Assembly: GCF_900104745.1 (NCBI RefSeq)
Contig: NZ_LT629732.1
Location: 3,273,981-3,337,980, forward strand
DNA: 64,000 bases
Origin: Actinopolymorpha singaporensis
GTDB lineage: Bacteria > Actinomycetota > Actinomycetes > Propionibacteriales > Actinopolymorphaceae
Direction: 5' to 3'
The position numbers were made by a program, and so were the translations under genes. The notes beneath the pieces were generated by a model. It was not told the origin of the DNA. It saw only the letters and a list, made by a program, of their open reading frames with translations, and made no database searches. Below, one piece after another: positions 49,833-59,059 of the stretch. Positions within the stretch are counted from its first letter, which is position 1; the number at the start of each line of letters is the position of its first letter.

Positions 49833-51050
49833 CTAGGGGCCCGGGGGCCGGATCTGCCCGGTCACCGCCCCGAGGCCCAGCCGGCCACCGCCGGGCGCCG
49901 GTGCGGTGGCCCGGATGGTCACCACGTCGCCGTTCTCGAGGAACGCGCGGGTGGAGCCGTCCGCCAGCGTGAGCGGCTTCGTACCGCCGGCGGTGAGCTC
50001 CATCAGGCAGCCACTCTCGCCCTCGCCCGGTCCGGACACGGTGCCGGAGGCGAGCAGGTCACCGGTGCGCAGGGCCGCACCGTTGGAGGTGAGGTGGGCG
50101 AGCATCTGCGCCGGCGTCCAGTACATGTCGGCGTAGCGGGGCCGGGCGACCACCTGGTCGTTGATCGACACCTCCAGGTCGAGGTCGAGCCCGAAGTCGT
50201 CCGAGCCACGCAGGTGGGGCAGCGGTGCCGGGTCCTGGGCCGGCGGCGGCAGCGCGGCGGCGTCCAGCGCGGCCAGCGGTACCACCCACGGCGATACGGA
50301 GGTACGGAACGACTTGCCCAGGAACGGCCCGAGCGGCCGGGCCTCCCACGCCTGCAGGTCGCGCGCCGACCAGTCGTTGACCAGGACGACCCCGAAGACG
50401 TACTGACGTACCTCGTCGACACTCACCCGCTGCCCGGCGGCGGTGGGCGTCCCCACCACGAAACCCACCTCCGCCTCGAGGTCCAGCCGGGTCGACGGCC
50501 CGAACGCCGGCACGGTCCCGCCCGGCGCGAGGTGCTGTCCGTACGGGCGCAGGACCGGAGTGCCGGAGACCGCGACCGTCCCGGCCCGGCCGTGGTAGCC
50601 GATCGGCAGGTGCCGCCAGTTCGGGGTCAGGGGCGGCTCGTTGGGGCGGAGCAGCCGGCCGAGGCGGGTGGCGTGGTGTTCTGAGGCGTAGAAGTCGACG
50701 TAGTCCGCGACCTCGAACGGCAGGTGGAGCCGCACCTGGTCCGCGGGGACGAGTTCGGGTTCGACCAGGGAGCGGAACGCCTCGTCGGTCAGGCGTTCGG
50801 TCACCCAGTGCCGGACGGCGTGCCAGGCCCGGCTGCCCAGCGCCATGAAGGGGTTCAGCGACGGGACGGTGAACACCCCGGCGAAGTCGGCGTACTCGCT
50901 GGCCGCGAGCGGGGCGAGGTCGAGGACGTGGTCGCCGATGGCCACGCCCACCCGTGGCTCCTCGTCGGGGAGGGAGAAGACGCCGTACGGCAGGTTGTGC
51001 ACCGTGAACGGCGAACCCTCGGGCACCGGCACCCAACTCGTCGTGGCCAC
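49833..51050 (-). CDS. fahA: fumarylacetoacetase
   Basis: A 405-residue hydrolase that splits fumarylacetoacetate into fumarate and acetoacetate, the last step of tyrosine catabolism. The N-terminal SH3-like domain (FTVHNLPYGVFSLPDEEPRVGVAIGDHVLDL) and the catalytic domain are complete: DFYASEHHATRLGRLLRP (metal Asp and catalytic His), PIGYHGRAGTVAVSGTPV, LDLEAEVGFVVG and VLVNDWSARDLQAWE (metal Glu/Asp), SPWVVPLAAL. The GTG at 51050 starts 4 bases after the stop of the upstream gene, so the two are translationally coupled. Confidence 0.95.
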   Translation of the reverse strand: MATTSWVPVPEGSPFTVHNLPYGVFSLPDEEPRVGVAIGDHVLDLAPLAASEYADFAGVFTVPSLNPFMALGSRAWHAVRHWVTERLTDEAFRSLVEPELVPADQVRLHLPFEVADYVDFYASEHHATRLGRLLRPNEPPLTPNWRHLPIGYHGRAGTVAVSGTPVLRPYGQHLAPGGTVPAFGPSTRLDLEAEVGFVVGTPTAAGQRVSVDEVRQYVFGVVLVNDWSARDLQAWEARPLGPFLGKSFRTSVSPWVVPLAALDAAALPPPAQDPAPLPHLRGSDDFGLDLDLEVSINDQVVARPRYADMYWTPAQMLAHLTSNGAALRTGDLLASGTVSGPGEGESGCLMELTAGGTKPLTLADGSTRAFLENGDVVTIRATAPAPGGGRLGLGAVTGQIRPPGP

Positions 51051-51054
51051 AGGG

Positions 51055-51975
51055 TCAATCCTGCAGGACGCCCAGGCGCAGCAGGTCGGCCAGCGGATCG
51101 GACACGCTGCACGACCCGAACGAGGTGAACCACTGCCGGGCGGAGGCCGCCGCCCGGTCGTCGAGCGCAAGCACCTGACCGGCGACGTGGTCGGCGTCCC
51201 GGTCGGCCAGCGCCTCGACAAGGGCCGGCTCGTCCGCGCCGTCCAGAGCGAGCCGGGTGGCGAGTACGACGTTGAGGAAGCCGTGGTGCTCGGGGCCGCG
51301 GGAACCGGATCCACCGGATCCACCGGATCCACCGAATCCACCGGGCCCGCGCACCGCGTTGTGCAGCCCGGCCGTGCACTTGAACGGAAGCTCGCGGTCC
51401 AGGCAGGCGAGGATGACCCGGGCGAGTGCCCGCTCGTCGGGGAACGACTCGGCCGTCTCGCCGCCGGTCCGGAGCTTCGCCCGGTGGCCGTACTCCGCCA
51501 GCGCGTCGAGGGCAGCCGACGCGCCCTCCCACCCGTCGGTCCGGGGCACCTCGACCGCGACCGCCACCTCGTCGGGAAGCTCGGCGGCGGCCAGCGCGCG
51601 GTCCATCCGGGCGACGTTGCGGGCCAGGTCCGGCTCGTCCCGCAACGTCACCTCGACCGAGACCACCCGGGCCCGGTCGGTGCGGCCGGCCCAGCGAAGG
51701 GCGGGTTCGATCGCCCCTGCGCCGCCGCTGACCACCAGCCCCAGGGGCAGCGGCTCCTCGGGCGGCGGAGCGTCGTCGAGCGCGGCGAGAAGTTCCGGCA
51801 GGGTCGCGTCCGGGCACAGGAACGGCCCGACCAGCCCGGCGTACCACTCCTCACGCCGGGCGAGGTAGACGGCCAGTGCGGCGGCCAGCGGCTCACTGGC
51901 GGGCGGGAACACCGCGGCGTCGTCGATCAGCCCGGCGCACAGCGGCGGGATCGTACGGCTGCGCGGAGTAGTCAT
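51055..51975 (-). CDS. uncharacterised protein coupled to fumarylacetoacetase
   Basis: A 306-residue protein that I do not recognise as a named family. It starts RTIPPLCAGLIDDAAVFPPAS and contains several beta/alpha-like segments (GLVVSGGAGAIEPALRWAG, VVSVEVTLRDEPDL, HRAKLRTGGETAESFPDERALARVILACLDRELPFKCTAGLHNAVRG) that suggest a TIM-barrel-like enzyme. A GGFGGSGGSGGSG linker, encoded by 9-bp tandem repeats near 51307-51345, precedes HHGFLNVVLATRLALDG. The gene lies directly before fahA (4-base gap) and is divergent from the MFS gene, so a role in tyrosine or fumarylacetoacetate metabolism is likely (inference). Confidence 0.72.
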   Translation of the reverse strand: MTTPRSRTIPPLCAGLIDDAAVFPPASEPLAAALAVYLARREEWYAGLVGPFLCPDATLPELLAALDDAPPPEEPLPLGLVVSGGAGAIEPALRWAGRTDRARVVSVEVTLRDEPDLARNVARMDRALAAAELPDEVAVAVEVPRTDGWEGASAALDALAEYGHRAKLRTGGETAESFPDERALARVILACLDRELPFKCTAGLHNAVRGPGGFGGSGGSGGSGSRGPEHHGFLNVVLATRLALDGADEPALVEALADRDADHVAGQVLALDDRAAASARQWFTSFGSCSVSDPLADLLRLGVLQD

Positions 51976-52083
51976 CCCTCGGACTTTAGGGCATGTCCTG
52001 GCCCGGCCATCCGCCGATGTGTGACGGCTGACTGGTGGAGGGGAAGGGGTCCGATCGGGAGGCCTTCCTGGTTTGATGTGCCC

Positions 52084-53613
52084 GTGACCACGAGTACGGT
52101 GCGAACCTCCGGCTGGCGTGGAGGCAGGACGCACCGCCTCTACAGCGTGGCCGTCTTCATCGTGCTCGCCTCGGTCGACAACGTGGCCGCCGTTCTCGTG
52201 CCGCCCCTCTACAGCCCGATCGCCCGTGAGCTGGCGGTCCGGGAAACCGCGGTGGGGCTGGTCACCGCGGTGAGCTTCCTGGTGGCCGCGGTCGCCGCCG
52301 TGGCCTGGGCGTACGCCGGCGACCGGACCCGGCGCAAGCCGATGCTGATGATCGGGACGCTGGTGTGGGCGGCCGGGACCAGCGGCACCGCCCTGGCCGG
52401 CTCCTACGCGGCGTTCTTCGCCGCCCAGATGATCGCGGCCATCGGGCTCGGCGCGGTCGCCTCGGTCGGATTCTCCGTGGTCAGCGACCTGATCGCCCCG
52501 AAACGCCGCGGCCTGGTGATGAGCTTCTGGGGACTGTCGCAGGGGCTCGGCACCCTGGTCGGCACGTTACTCGCCGGCGTGCTCGGCGCCGCCGACTGGC
52601 GCCGGCCGTTCCTGGTCCTCACCGCGGTGGGGCTGGTCGCGGCGGTGGCGTACCTCTTCACGTACGACATCCGGCGCGGCCAGAGCGAGCCGGAACTCGC
52701 GGCGATCTTCGCCGAGGGCGGCGACTACGGCCACCGCATCAGCCGGGCCGACCTGCCCGGCATCCTCGCCCGGCGAACCAACGTCTGGCTGGTGATGCAG
52801 GGCTTCACCGCGCAGTTCGTGTTCGGGTCGCTGGTGTGGCTGCCGCGGCTGTTCCAGGCCAAGGCGCAGGCGGCCGGCCACTCCGAGGAGATCTCCATCG
52901 TCATCGGCAGCCTGTTCGCCACGCTCTTCCAGCTCGGCGGCGTACTCTCCATCGTCGGCGGCCTGGTCGGCGACCGGCTGCAGCGGCGCACCCCGCGTGG
53001 CCGGGCGATGGTCGCCGCCATCGGCATCCTCGGCGGCATCCCGTTCTATGTCGTGCTGTTCTTCCTGCCATTGCACATCGACGTCCCCGACACCGCCGGG
53101 ACCGGAACGGTCGTCGCGGCCGTGCTCGCCAGCGTGGTCACGGAGCCGACGGTGACGGTCAGCTTCGCGATGGCGCTGGTGGCCCTGGCCCTGACCTCGG
53201 CCAACTCGCCGAACTGGTTCGCGCTGCTGGCCGACGTCAACCCGCCCGAGCACCGCGGCACCGTCTACAGCGCGGGCAACCTGGTCAACGGCGTCGGCCG
53301 GGCGCTCGGCAACGGGCTGGTCGGGGTGAGCTTCCGGGCGCTGGCCGCCGGCTTCCCGCCGCCGCTCAACTACGCGGTCGGGCTGGCGGCGTTCCAGCTG
53401 TTCTTCGTACCGACCGGGGCGATGTACTGGCTGGCGTCGCGGACCTCTCCTCGGGACCTCGCGGAAGTACGCGAGACGCTGCGGGCCCGGGTGGCGGCCG
53501 AGACCGCACCGCCGGGCACGACCCATGGCTCAACCCAGGGCACGACCCAGGGCACAAGGCCGGGCACAAGCCCGGGCACACCGGAGCAATCGGGGCAGGA
53601 CACCCGGGAGTGA
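52084..53613 (+). CDS. MFS transporter, spinster-like
   Basis: A 509-residue twelve-helix permease. LYSVAVFIVLASVDNVAAVLVPPLYSPIARELAV opens helix 1, AYAGDRTRRKPMLM is the MFS A-motif, and FSVVSDLIAPKRRGLVMSFWGLSQGLGTLVG and PPEHRGTVYSAGNLVNGVGRALGN are the later conserved parts. The C-terminal 35 residues are a Gly/Thr/Gln repeat tail (GTTQGTRPGT). The start is GTG 52084 or 52078. It lies between the fah gene pair (divergent) and hmgA (90 bases downstream, same strand), so it may carry an aromatic acid or homogentisate (inference). Confidence 0.87.
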   Translation: MTTSTVRTSGWRGGRTHRLYSVAVFIVLASVDNVAAVLVPPLYSPIARELAVRETAVGLVTAVSFLVAAVAAVAWAYAGDRTRRKPMLMIGTLVWAAGTSGTALAGSYAAFFAAQMIAAIGLGAVASVGFSVVSDLIAPKRRGLVMSFWGLSQGLGTLVGTLLAGVLGAADWRRPFLVLTAVGLVAAVAYLFTYDIRRGQSEPELAAIFAEGGDYGHRISRADLPGILARRTNVWLVMQGFTAQFVFGSLVWLPRLFQAKAQAAGHSEEISIVIGSLFATLFQLGGVLSIVGGLVGDRLQRRTPRGRAMVAAIGILGGIPFYVVLFFLPLHIDVPDTAGTGTVVAAVLASVVTEPTVTVSFAMALVALALTSANSPNWFALLADVNPPEHRGTVYSAGNLVNGVGRALGNGLVGVSFRALAAGFPPPLNYAVGLAAFQLFFVPTGAMYWLASRTSPRDLAEVRETLRARVAAETAPPGTTHGSTQGTTQGTRPGTSPGTPEQSGQDTRE

Positions 53614-53703
53614 TCGGCCTAAGGTCGGGGCACAAACCTGTGGGAGGACGCCAGGCCCATGCGCGCCCCCAGCCGCGGCGATCCGGCCGGAAGGAGCCCG
53701 AGG

Positions 53704-54906
53704 ATGACCTACTACCGCAGGGTCGGCGAGGTCCCGCCCAAGCGGCACACACAGTTCCGGCGCCCGGACGGTGGCCTCTACCGCGAGGAGCTGATGGGTG
53801 AGGAGGGCTTCACCTCCGACTCCTCGCTCCTCTACCACGCGGGAGTGCCGTCGGCGATCGTCGACTCCCAGGTGTGGGAGCTGCCCGACCTCGCCACCAG
53901 GGCCAACCACCCGCTGACGCCGCGGCACCTGAAGCTGCACGGTTTGTTCGCCGACCTGGACTGGAAGTCCCGCGATGCGGTCACCGGCCGCCGGCTGCTG
54001 CTCGGCAACGCCGACGTCCGGCTGTCCTACGTCTGGGCCGGTGAGGAGTCGCCCTACTACCGCAACGCGATCGGCGACGAGTGCGTGTACGTCGAGTCCG
54101 GAACGGCCCGGGTGGAGACGGTGTTCGGCGTACTCGAGGCCCGCCAGGGCGACTACGTCCTGCTGCCGCGGGCGACCACGCACCGGTGGATCCCGACCGG
54201 CGACACCCCGCTGCAGGCGTACTGCATCGAGGCCAACTCCCACATCAGTCCGCCCAGGCGTTATCTGTCGCGGTTTGGCCAGTTCCTGGAGCACTCGCCC
54301 TACTGCGAGCGGGACCTGCACGGACCCGACGAGCCGTACGTACGCGAGGGCGAGGACGTCGAGGTGCTGGTGAAGCACCGCGGCCACGGCCCCTCGGGCA
54401 TCGTCGGCACCCGGATGGTCTACGCCACTCACCCCTTCGACGTGGTGGGCTGGGACGGCTGCCTGTACCCCTACACGTTCAACGTCGCCGACTTCGAGCC
54501 GATCACCGGGCGGGTGCACCAGCCGCCGCCGGTGCACCAGGTCTTCGAGGGCACCAACTTCGTGGTCTGCAACTTCTGTCCCCGCAAGGTCGACTACCAC
54601 CCGCTGGCGATCCCGGTGCCCTACTACCACTCCAACGTCGACAGCGACGAGGTGATGTTCTACTGCGGCGGCGACTACGAGGCGCGCAAGGGCTCGGGGA
54701 TCGGGCCGGGGTCGATCTCGCTGCATCCCGGTGGGTACGCCCACGGGCCGCAGCCGAGCGCGATCGAGGCGGCCCTCGGCGCGGAGTACTTCGACGAGCT
54801 CGCCGTCATGGTCGACACCTTCCGCCCGCTGGAGCTGGGTGAGGCCGGCGTCGCCGGTGACGACGGGGTGTACGCGTGGACCTGGGCGGGCCGCCGGGCC
54901 ACCTGA
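53704..54906 (+). CDS. hmgA: homogentisate 1,2-dioxygenase
   Basis: A 400-residue iron enzyme that opens the homogentisate ring to maleylacetoacetate. YYRRVGEVPPKRHTQFRRPDGGLYREELMG and SLLYHAGVPSAI are the usual start of bacterial members; the iron site is in HSNVDSDEVMFYCGGDYEARKGSGIGPGSISLHPGGYAHGPQP (His, Glu, His), and a cupin half lies upstream (GDECVYVESGTARVETVFG). Length matches actinobacterial homologues. The ATG at 53704 follows GGAAGGAGCCCGAGG; the longer frame to 53659 is not needed. Confidence 0.95.
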   Translation: MTYYRRVGEVPPKRHTQFRRPDGGLYREELMGEEGFTSDSSLLYHAGVPSAIVDSQVWELPDLATRANHPLTPRHLKLHGLFADLDWKSRDAVTGRRLLLGNADVRLSYVWAGEESPYYRNAIGDECVYVESGTARVETVFGVLEARQGDYVLLPRATTHRWIPTGDTPLQAYCIEANSHISPPRRYLSRFGQFLEHSPYCERDLHGPDEPYVREGEDVEVLVKHRGHGPSGIVGTRMVYATHPFDVVGWDGCLYPYTFNVADFEPITGRVHQPPPVHQVFEGTNFVVCNFCPRKVDYHPLAIPVPYYHSNVDSDEVMFYCGGDYEARKGSGIGPGSISLHPGGYAHGPQPSAIEAALGAEYFDELAVMVDTFRPLELGEAGVAGDDGVYAWTWAGRRAT

Positions 54907-54957
54907 CGGACGGGCGGGCCCCGGCCACCTCGGGGCACCCCGGCGGCGACCTCGGGC

Positions 54958-55917
54958 TCAGCCGACGGGTTCGCGGGCACGGTGCCGCGTCCCGCGCATC
55001 GACGTCACGCTCGCGCCGGCGAGGATGAGGTCCGAGGCGGTCAGCAGCACCCGGGACACCAGCGCGAGGACGAGTGCGTCGGCCGGGGCCAGGACGGGTG
55101 CGAGCGTCGCGACGAGGACCGCCTCGCGGACGCCGAGCCCGGCCGGGGCGACCACGACCAGGAACCCCACGCACCAGGCGAGCGCGAAGCCCCCCACCGC
55201 CAGCGGGACGGCCGCCACCGGGTCGGCGCCGAGCCCGACGGCGAGGATCCACGCGTGCAGGCCGTTCAGCAGCCACTGACCCACGCCGGTCGCCGCCACC
55301 TGGGCCGTCGTACGGCCGGTGAGCGGGCGCTCCACCGCCGGCCGCCGGACGACTCTCAGCAGCCGGCTCAGCAGCGGGTTGAGCACTCGCGGGTGCAGCA
55401 CGACGAGGAAGAGGGGAGTGAGCAGGAACGCCCAGCGGTAGGCCCGGGTCTGTGCGCCGGCCGCGAGTGGCAGCGTGCCGCTGGCGACCAGCAGGCCGGT
55501 GGTGAGGCTGACCAACATCGCGAGGACGAACGCCGTTGCGGTCCGGCGCCGTGGTACGCCCTGGTCGCGGCCGAGCTCCATCTGCGCGAGCATCGGCCAC
55601 ACCGAACCCGGCAGGTGCTTGCCGAGCTGGCTGACGAACAGCACCCGCGCGGCCACCCGGGCCGGCAGCCGCGAGCCCAGTCCGGCCAGCAGCAGCCGCC
55701 ACATGACCATGGCGCTGGACAGGGCGAGTATCGCCGGCACCAGCGCGGCCAGCACCAGCAGTGGTTGCAGCCGGGCAAGCGCGGAGGTGACCTCGCCCCA
55801 TCGGGTGGCGACGGCGAGGACGCCGAAGGTCACCGCGATCGCCGCGAAACCCAGCCGCGCCGCCCTGCCGTTGACCACGTGGAGCACCGAAGCGATGACG
55901 ACGCGGAGTGAGAACAC
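54958..55917 (-). CDS. lysylphosphatidylglycerol synthase-like/flippase-like membrane protein
   Basis: A 319-residue protein with about eight helices of the UPF0104/AglD-like group. VLFVSQLGKHLPGSVWPMLAQMELGRDQGVPRRRTATAFVLAML is the recognisable central segment (here K-H-L-P-G), and GFLVVVAPAGLGVREAVLVATLAPVLAPADALVLALVSRVLLTASDLILA is the C-terminal signature with the conserved P-x-G-x-G-x-R-E. Such proteins accompany glycosyltransferases in cell-envelope clusters and are proposed lipid flippases. The GTG start is 48 bases from the divergent GT4-methyltransferase gene. Confidence 0.86.
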   Translation of the reverse strand: MFSLRVVIASVLHVVNGRAARLGFAAIAVTFGVLAVATRWGEVTSALARLQPLLVLAALVPAILALSSAMVMWRLLLAGLGSRLPARVAARVLFVSQLGKHLPGSVWPMLAQMELGRDQGVPRRRTATAFVLAMLVSLTTGLLVASGTLPLAAGAQTRAYRWAFLLTPLFLVVLHPRVLNPLLSRLLRVVRRPAVERPLTGRTTAQVAATGVGQWLLNGLHAWILAVGLGADPVAAVPLAVGGFALAWCVGFLVVVAPAGLGVREAVLVATLAPVLAPADALVLALVSRVLLTASDLILAGASVTSMRGTRHRAREPVG

Positions 55918-55965
55918 GGTCGGAAGCGTACGGCAACGGCGTCCTTACTGTTAGTGTCGGTCGCC

Positions 55966-57912
55966 GTGCGGGTGGTGATGTTCGGGACGTACGACACGAG
56001 TACCCATCCCCGCGTCGGCATCCTCGCCGAGGGCCTCCGCCGGCACGGGGCCGAGGTCGCCGAATGCAACGCGCCCCTGGGCATCGACACCGCCGGCCGG
56101 GTGGAGATCCTTCGCAGGCCCTGGCTGGTGGCCTCGCTCGCCGCGCGCATCCTCGGCTGCTGGTGGCGCCTGGTGGTGGATGCCCGCGCCCTGCCGCGCC
56201 CGGACGTCGTGCTGGTGGGTTACCTCGGCCACTTCGACGTCCTGCTGGCCCGGTTGTTGTTCCGGCGTACGACGATCGTCCTCGACCATCTCGTCTTCGC
56301 CGCCGACACCGCTCGCGACCGCGGCGAGACCGGGGGCGTCAGGCAGGCCCTGCTCCGGGCACTCGACCGGGCGGCGTTGTCCTGCGCTGACGTGATCGTC
56401 GTCGACACCGAGGAGCACCGCGGACTGGTACCCGAGCGCCGGCGGCACCGGGCGGTCGTGGTGCCCGTGGGTGTGGGAGAGGAGTGGTTCGCCGCGGCCA
56501 GGCTGCCCGGCGGCCCTCGGCACGACGTCGGGGCGGTGATCGCGGCGGGCGAGCGCCGTGCGGAACCCCTGCGGGTGGTGTTCTTCGGGGTCTTCACGCC
56601 GCTGCAGGGCGCGCCGGTGATCGGCACCGCGATCGGGTTGCTTGCCAGTGAGCCGATCGAGGTCACCATGATCGGTCACGGGCAGGACCTCGCGCGGACC
56701 AGGGCGGCCGCGGCAGGCGACCCGCGGGTGCGCTGGCTGGACTGGGTGGCGCCGGCGGAGTTGCCGGGACTCGTCGCCGAGCACGACGTGTGTCTCGGCA
56801 TCTTCGGCACCGGGCCGAAGGCGCTGCGGGTCGTACCCAACAAGGTCTTCCAGGGTGCCGCCGCCGGCTGCGCGGTGGTGACCTCCGACACGGCGCCCCA
56901 GCGCCGGGCTTTCGGCGACGCAGTGGTGTACGTCCCGGCCGGCAGCGCGATCGCGCTGGCGACCGCCCTGCGCCGGCTGCGGCGCGACCCTGAGAAGGTC
57001 GCGGCGCTGCGGGCGGCGGCCGGCCGGGTGGCCCGCGAGCACTTCGCCCCCGAGGAAGTCGTGCGGCCGCTCCTCGACCGCCTGGTCGCTCCGGCTCCCA
57101 CAACCGATCGCGTACCGCGTACGTCCTCGGCCCCCGCGTCGCTTGCTCCGTCCGTCCCGCCTCCCTCCGTTCTGCCTCCCTCCGTCCTGCCTCCGCTGAG
57201 CCCGAACGCCTGGCTGCGCTGGGACGTCGTCGCCGGAATGCTGCCGGCCGACGCGGAGTCGGTACTGGAGGTGGGATGCGGGCAGGGAGGGTTCGGCGCG
57301 CGGCTCGCGCAGCGGTACGACTACCTCGGCCTGGAACCCGCCCCGGAGTCGTGTGCGGTCGCCCGGGCCAGGCTCGCGGGAGCCGGAGGTCGCGGCGAGA
57401 TCCGCAACGGTGACCTGTCGGTGCTGTGGGGCGGCGAGGTGTTCGACCTGGTGTGTGCCTTCGAGGTGATCGAGCACATCGAACACGACGAGAAGGCGCT
57501 GGCCGAGTGGGCCGGCCGGGTCCGGCCGGGCGGCTGGCTGCTGCTGAGCGCACCGGCGTTCCAGCACCGCTACGGCCCCGGGGACGCCGTGGTCGGGCAC
57601 TTTCGCCGCTACGAGCCCGACGGCCTGGCGCGGATGCTGCGCGAGGCGGGCCTGGAACAGGTGGAGGTGCGCCGGTACGGCGGCCCGCTGGGTTACGTCC
57701 TGGAAGGGGCACGCAACCAGATCAGCCGCCAACGGCAGCGGCAGGCCGGGTCGATGGCCGAACGCACCAAGGGGAGCGGACGCTTCCTGCAGCCGCGGTC
57801 GCCGCTGCACGGCGCGGTCACGGAGTACGCCACGCTGCCGTTTCGCCTGCTGCAGCGCGGGTTTCCCGGGCACGGGCCGGGGCTGGTAGCCCGCGCCCGG
57901 CGCCCCGAGTGA
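55966..57912 (+). CDS. fused family 4 glycosyltransferase and SAM methyltransferase
   Basis: A 648-residue two-domain enzyme. Residues 1-375 are a GT-B glycosyltransferase of family 4 type (VRVVMFGTYDTSTHPRVGILAEGLRRHG; RVVFFGVFTPLQGAPVI; the donor-site segment PNKVFQGAAAGCAVVTSDT). A linker with three PPSVLPP-like repeats (about 395-412) leads to a class I methyltransferase (VLEVGCGQGGFGARLA, FDLVCAFEVIEHIEHDEKAL, LRPGGWLLLSAPAF-like). One chain may thus transfer a sugar and methylate it or its acceptor. The start is GTG 55966 or 55954; the domain begins at the former. It is divergent from the flippase-like gene. Confidence 0.88.
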   Translation: MRVVMFGTYDTSTHPRVGILAEGLRRHGAEVAECNAPLGIDTAGRVEILRRPWLVASLAARILGCWWRLVVDARALPRPDVVLVGYLGHFDVLLARLLFRRTTIVLDHLVFAADTARDRGETGGVRQALLRALDRAALSCADVIVVDTEEHRGLVPERRRHRAVVVPVGVGEEWFAAARLPGGPRHDVGAVIAAGERRAEPLRVVFFGVFTPLQGAPVIGTAIGLLASEPIEVTMIGHGQDLARTRAAAAGDPRVRWLDWVAPAELPGLVAEHDVCLGIFGTGPKALRVVPNKVFQGAAAGCAVVTSDTAPQRRAFGDAVVYVPAGSAIALATALRRLRRDPEKVAALRAAAGRVAREHFAPEEVVRPLLDRLVAPAPTTDRVPRTSSAPASLAPSVPPPSVLPPSVLPPLSPNAWLRWDVVAGMLPADAESVLEVGCGQGGFGARLAQRYDYLGLEPAPESCAVARARLAGAGGRGEIRNGDLSVLWGGEVFDLVCAFEVIEHIEHDEKALAEWAGRVRPGGWLLLSAPAFQHRYGPGDAVVGHFRRYEPDGLARMLREAGLEQVEVRRYGGPLGYVLEGARNQISRQRQRQAGSMAERTKGSGRFLQPRSPLHGAVTEYATLPFRLLQRGFPGHGPGLVARARRPE

Positions 57913-57955
57913 CCGCGCTCCACGCCGTTCCTCCGGCGGCTGCCGTCGCGGTCGG

Positions 57956-58819
57956 TCAGAGGACTTCCAGCGGGACCTTCTGCGTCGGCGGCGGGAACAG
58001 CTCGTCCAGTGCCGCCAGCACGTCCGGCGTGAGCCGCAGGTCGACGGCTGCCCGGTTCTCCTCCACGTGCCCGGGTGTACCTGCACGAGGGATCGCGACG
58101 ACGTGGGGATGACGCAGCACCCAGGCCAGTGCGAGCTGTGCCGGGGTGGCGCCGAGGCCGGCGGCGAGCGCCGCCAGGTGGCCGTCGGCGAGCAGTCGGC
58201 CCTGTTCGACGGGGGAGTACGCCATCACCGGCAGGCCGACCGCCTGTGCCCACGGCAGCAGGTCGTACTCCACCCCGCGCCTGGTGAGGTTGTACAGCAC
58301 CTGGTCGGTGGTGACCGCGTCGCCACCTGGTAGCCCCATGACCTCCGCAAGGTCCGCGGTGTCGAAGTTGCTCACGCCCCAGTAGCGGATCTTCCCGGCT
58401 GCGACCAACGTCTCGAACGCCTCCAGCGTCTCCGCCAGCGGCACGCGCCCGCGCCAGTGCAGGAGGTACAGGTCGAGGTGGTCGGTCCCGAGCCGGCGCA
58501 GGCTGGCCTCGCAGGCGCGCAGCGTGTCGCGACGGCGGCCGTGGTCGGGCAGCACCTTGCTCACCAGGAACACCTCGTCACGGCGCCCGGCGACCGCCTC
58601 GCCGACGAGTTCCTCCGCACCACCGTCGGCGTACATCTCGGCTGTGTCGACCAGGGTCAGCCCGAGGTCAAGGCCGTGCCGCAGTGCGGCGACCTCCTGG
58701 TCCCGCCGGGACCGGTCCTCCGCCCAGCCCCAGGTGCCCTGCCCGAGCGCGGGCACCTGCTCACCGGACGGCAGCCGGACCGTCCGCGTGCCTTCCCGGG
58801 TCACTCCACCGCTGGTCAC
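57956..58819 (-). CDS. aldo/keto reductase
   Basis: A 287-residue NADPH-dependent oxidoreductase of the AKR superfamily. The TIM-barrel motifs are LTLVDTAEMYADGGAEELVGEAV (catalytic Asp and Tyr), FLVSKVLPDH (Lys), DLYLLHWRG (His), WGVSNFDTADLAEV and a C-terminal VAIPRAGTPGHVEENRAAVD that binds the cofactor phosphate. It resembles the YeaE/AKR15-like single-domain group reducing aldehydes such as methylglyoxal. The GTG at 58819 follows GCGGAGCT; the longer frame to 58954 is not needed. It converges with the GT4 fusion gene. Substrate not known. Confidence 0.91.
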   Translation of the reverse strand: MTSGGVTREGTRTVRLPSGEQVPALGQGTWGWAEDRSRRDQEVAALRHGLDLGLTLVDTAEMYADGGAEELVGEAVAGRRDEVFLVSKVLPDHGRRRDTLRACEASLRRLGTDHLDLYLLHWRGRVPLAETLEAFETLVAAGKIRYWGVSNFDTADLAEVMGLPGGDAVTTDQVLYNLTRRGVEYDLLPWAQAVGLPVMAYSPVEQGRLLADGHLAALAAGLGATPAQLALAWVLRHPHVVAIPRAGTPGHVEENRAAVDLRLTPDVLAALDELFPPPTQKVPLEVL

Positions 58820-59059
58820 AGCTCCGCGCCCCCCTCCGCGCCTTTCCGCTATCAGCTCGAGCGGGCTCGTCCCGCCCGTCAAGCGTACGCCGGAGAACCT
58901 CCCGTCCACGCGTCGTTCCCCGCGCTTTCGTCCGGCATGTCCGAATGTTCGCATACGCTACGTTCGCCACTTCGGGACCGCCACGAAGACGGTCCCGGGT
59001 CGCCCGGCGGCCACACCACCCGTCAGCCCGCCGGCCGCATCCCGCGCGAAGGAGAACCC

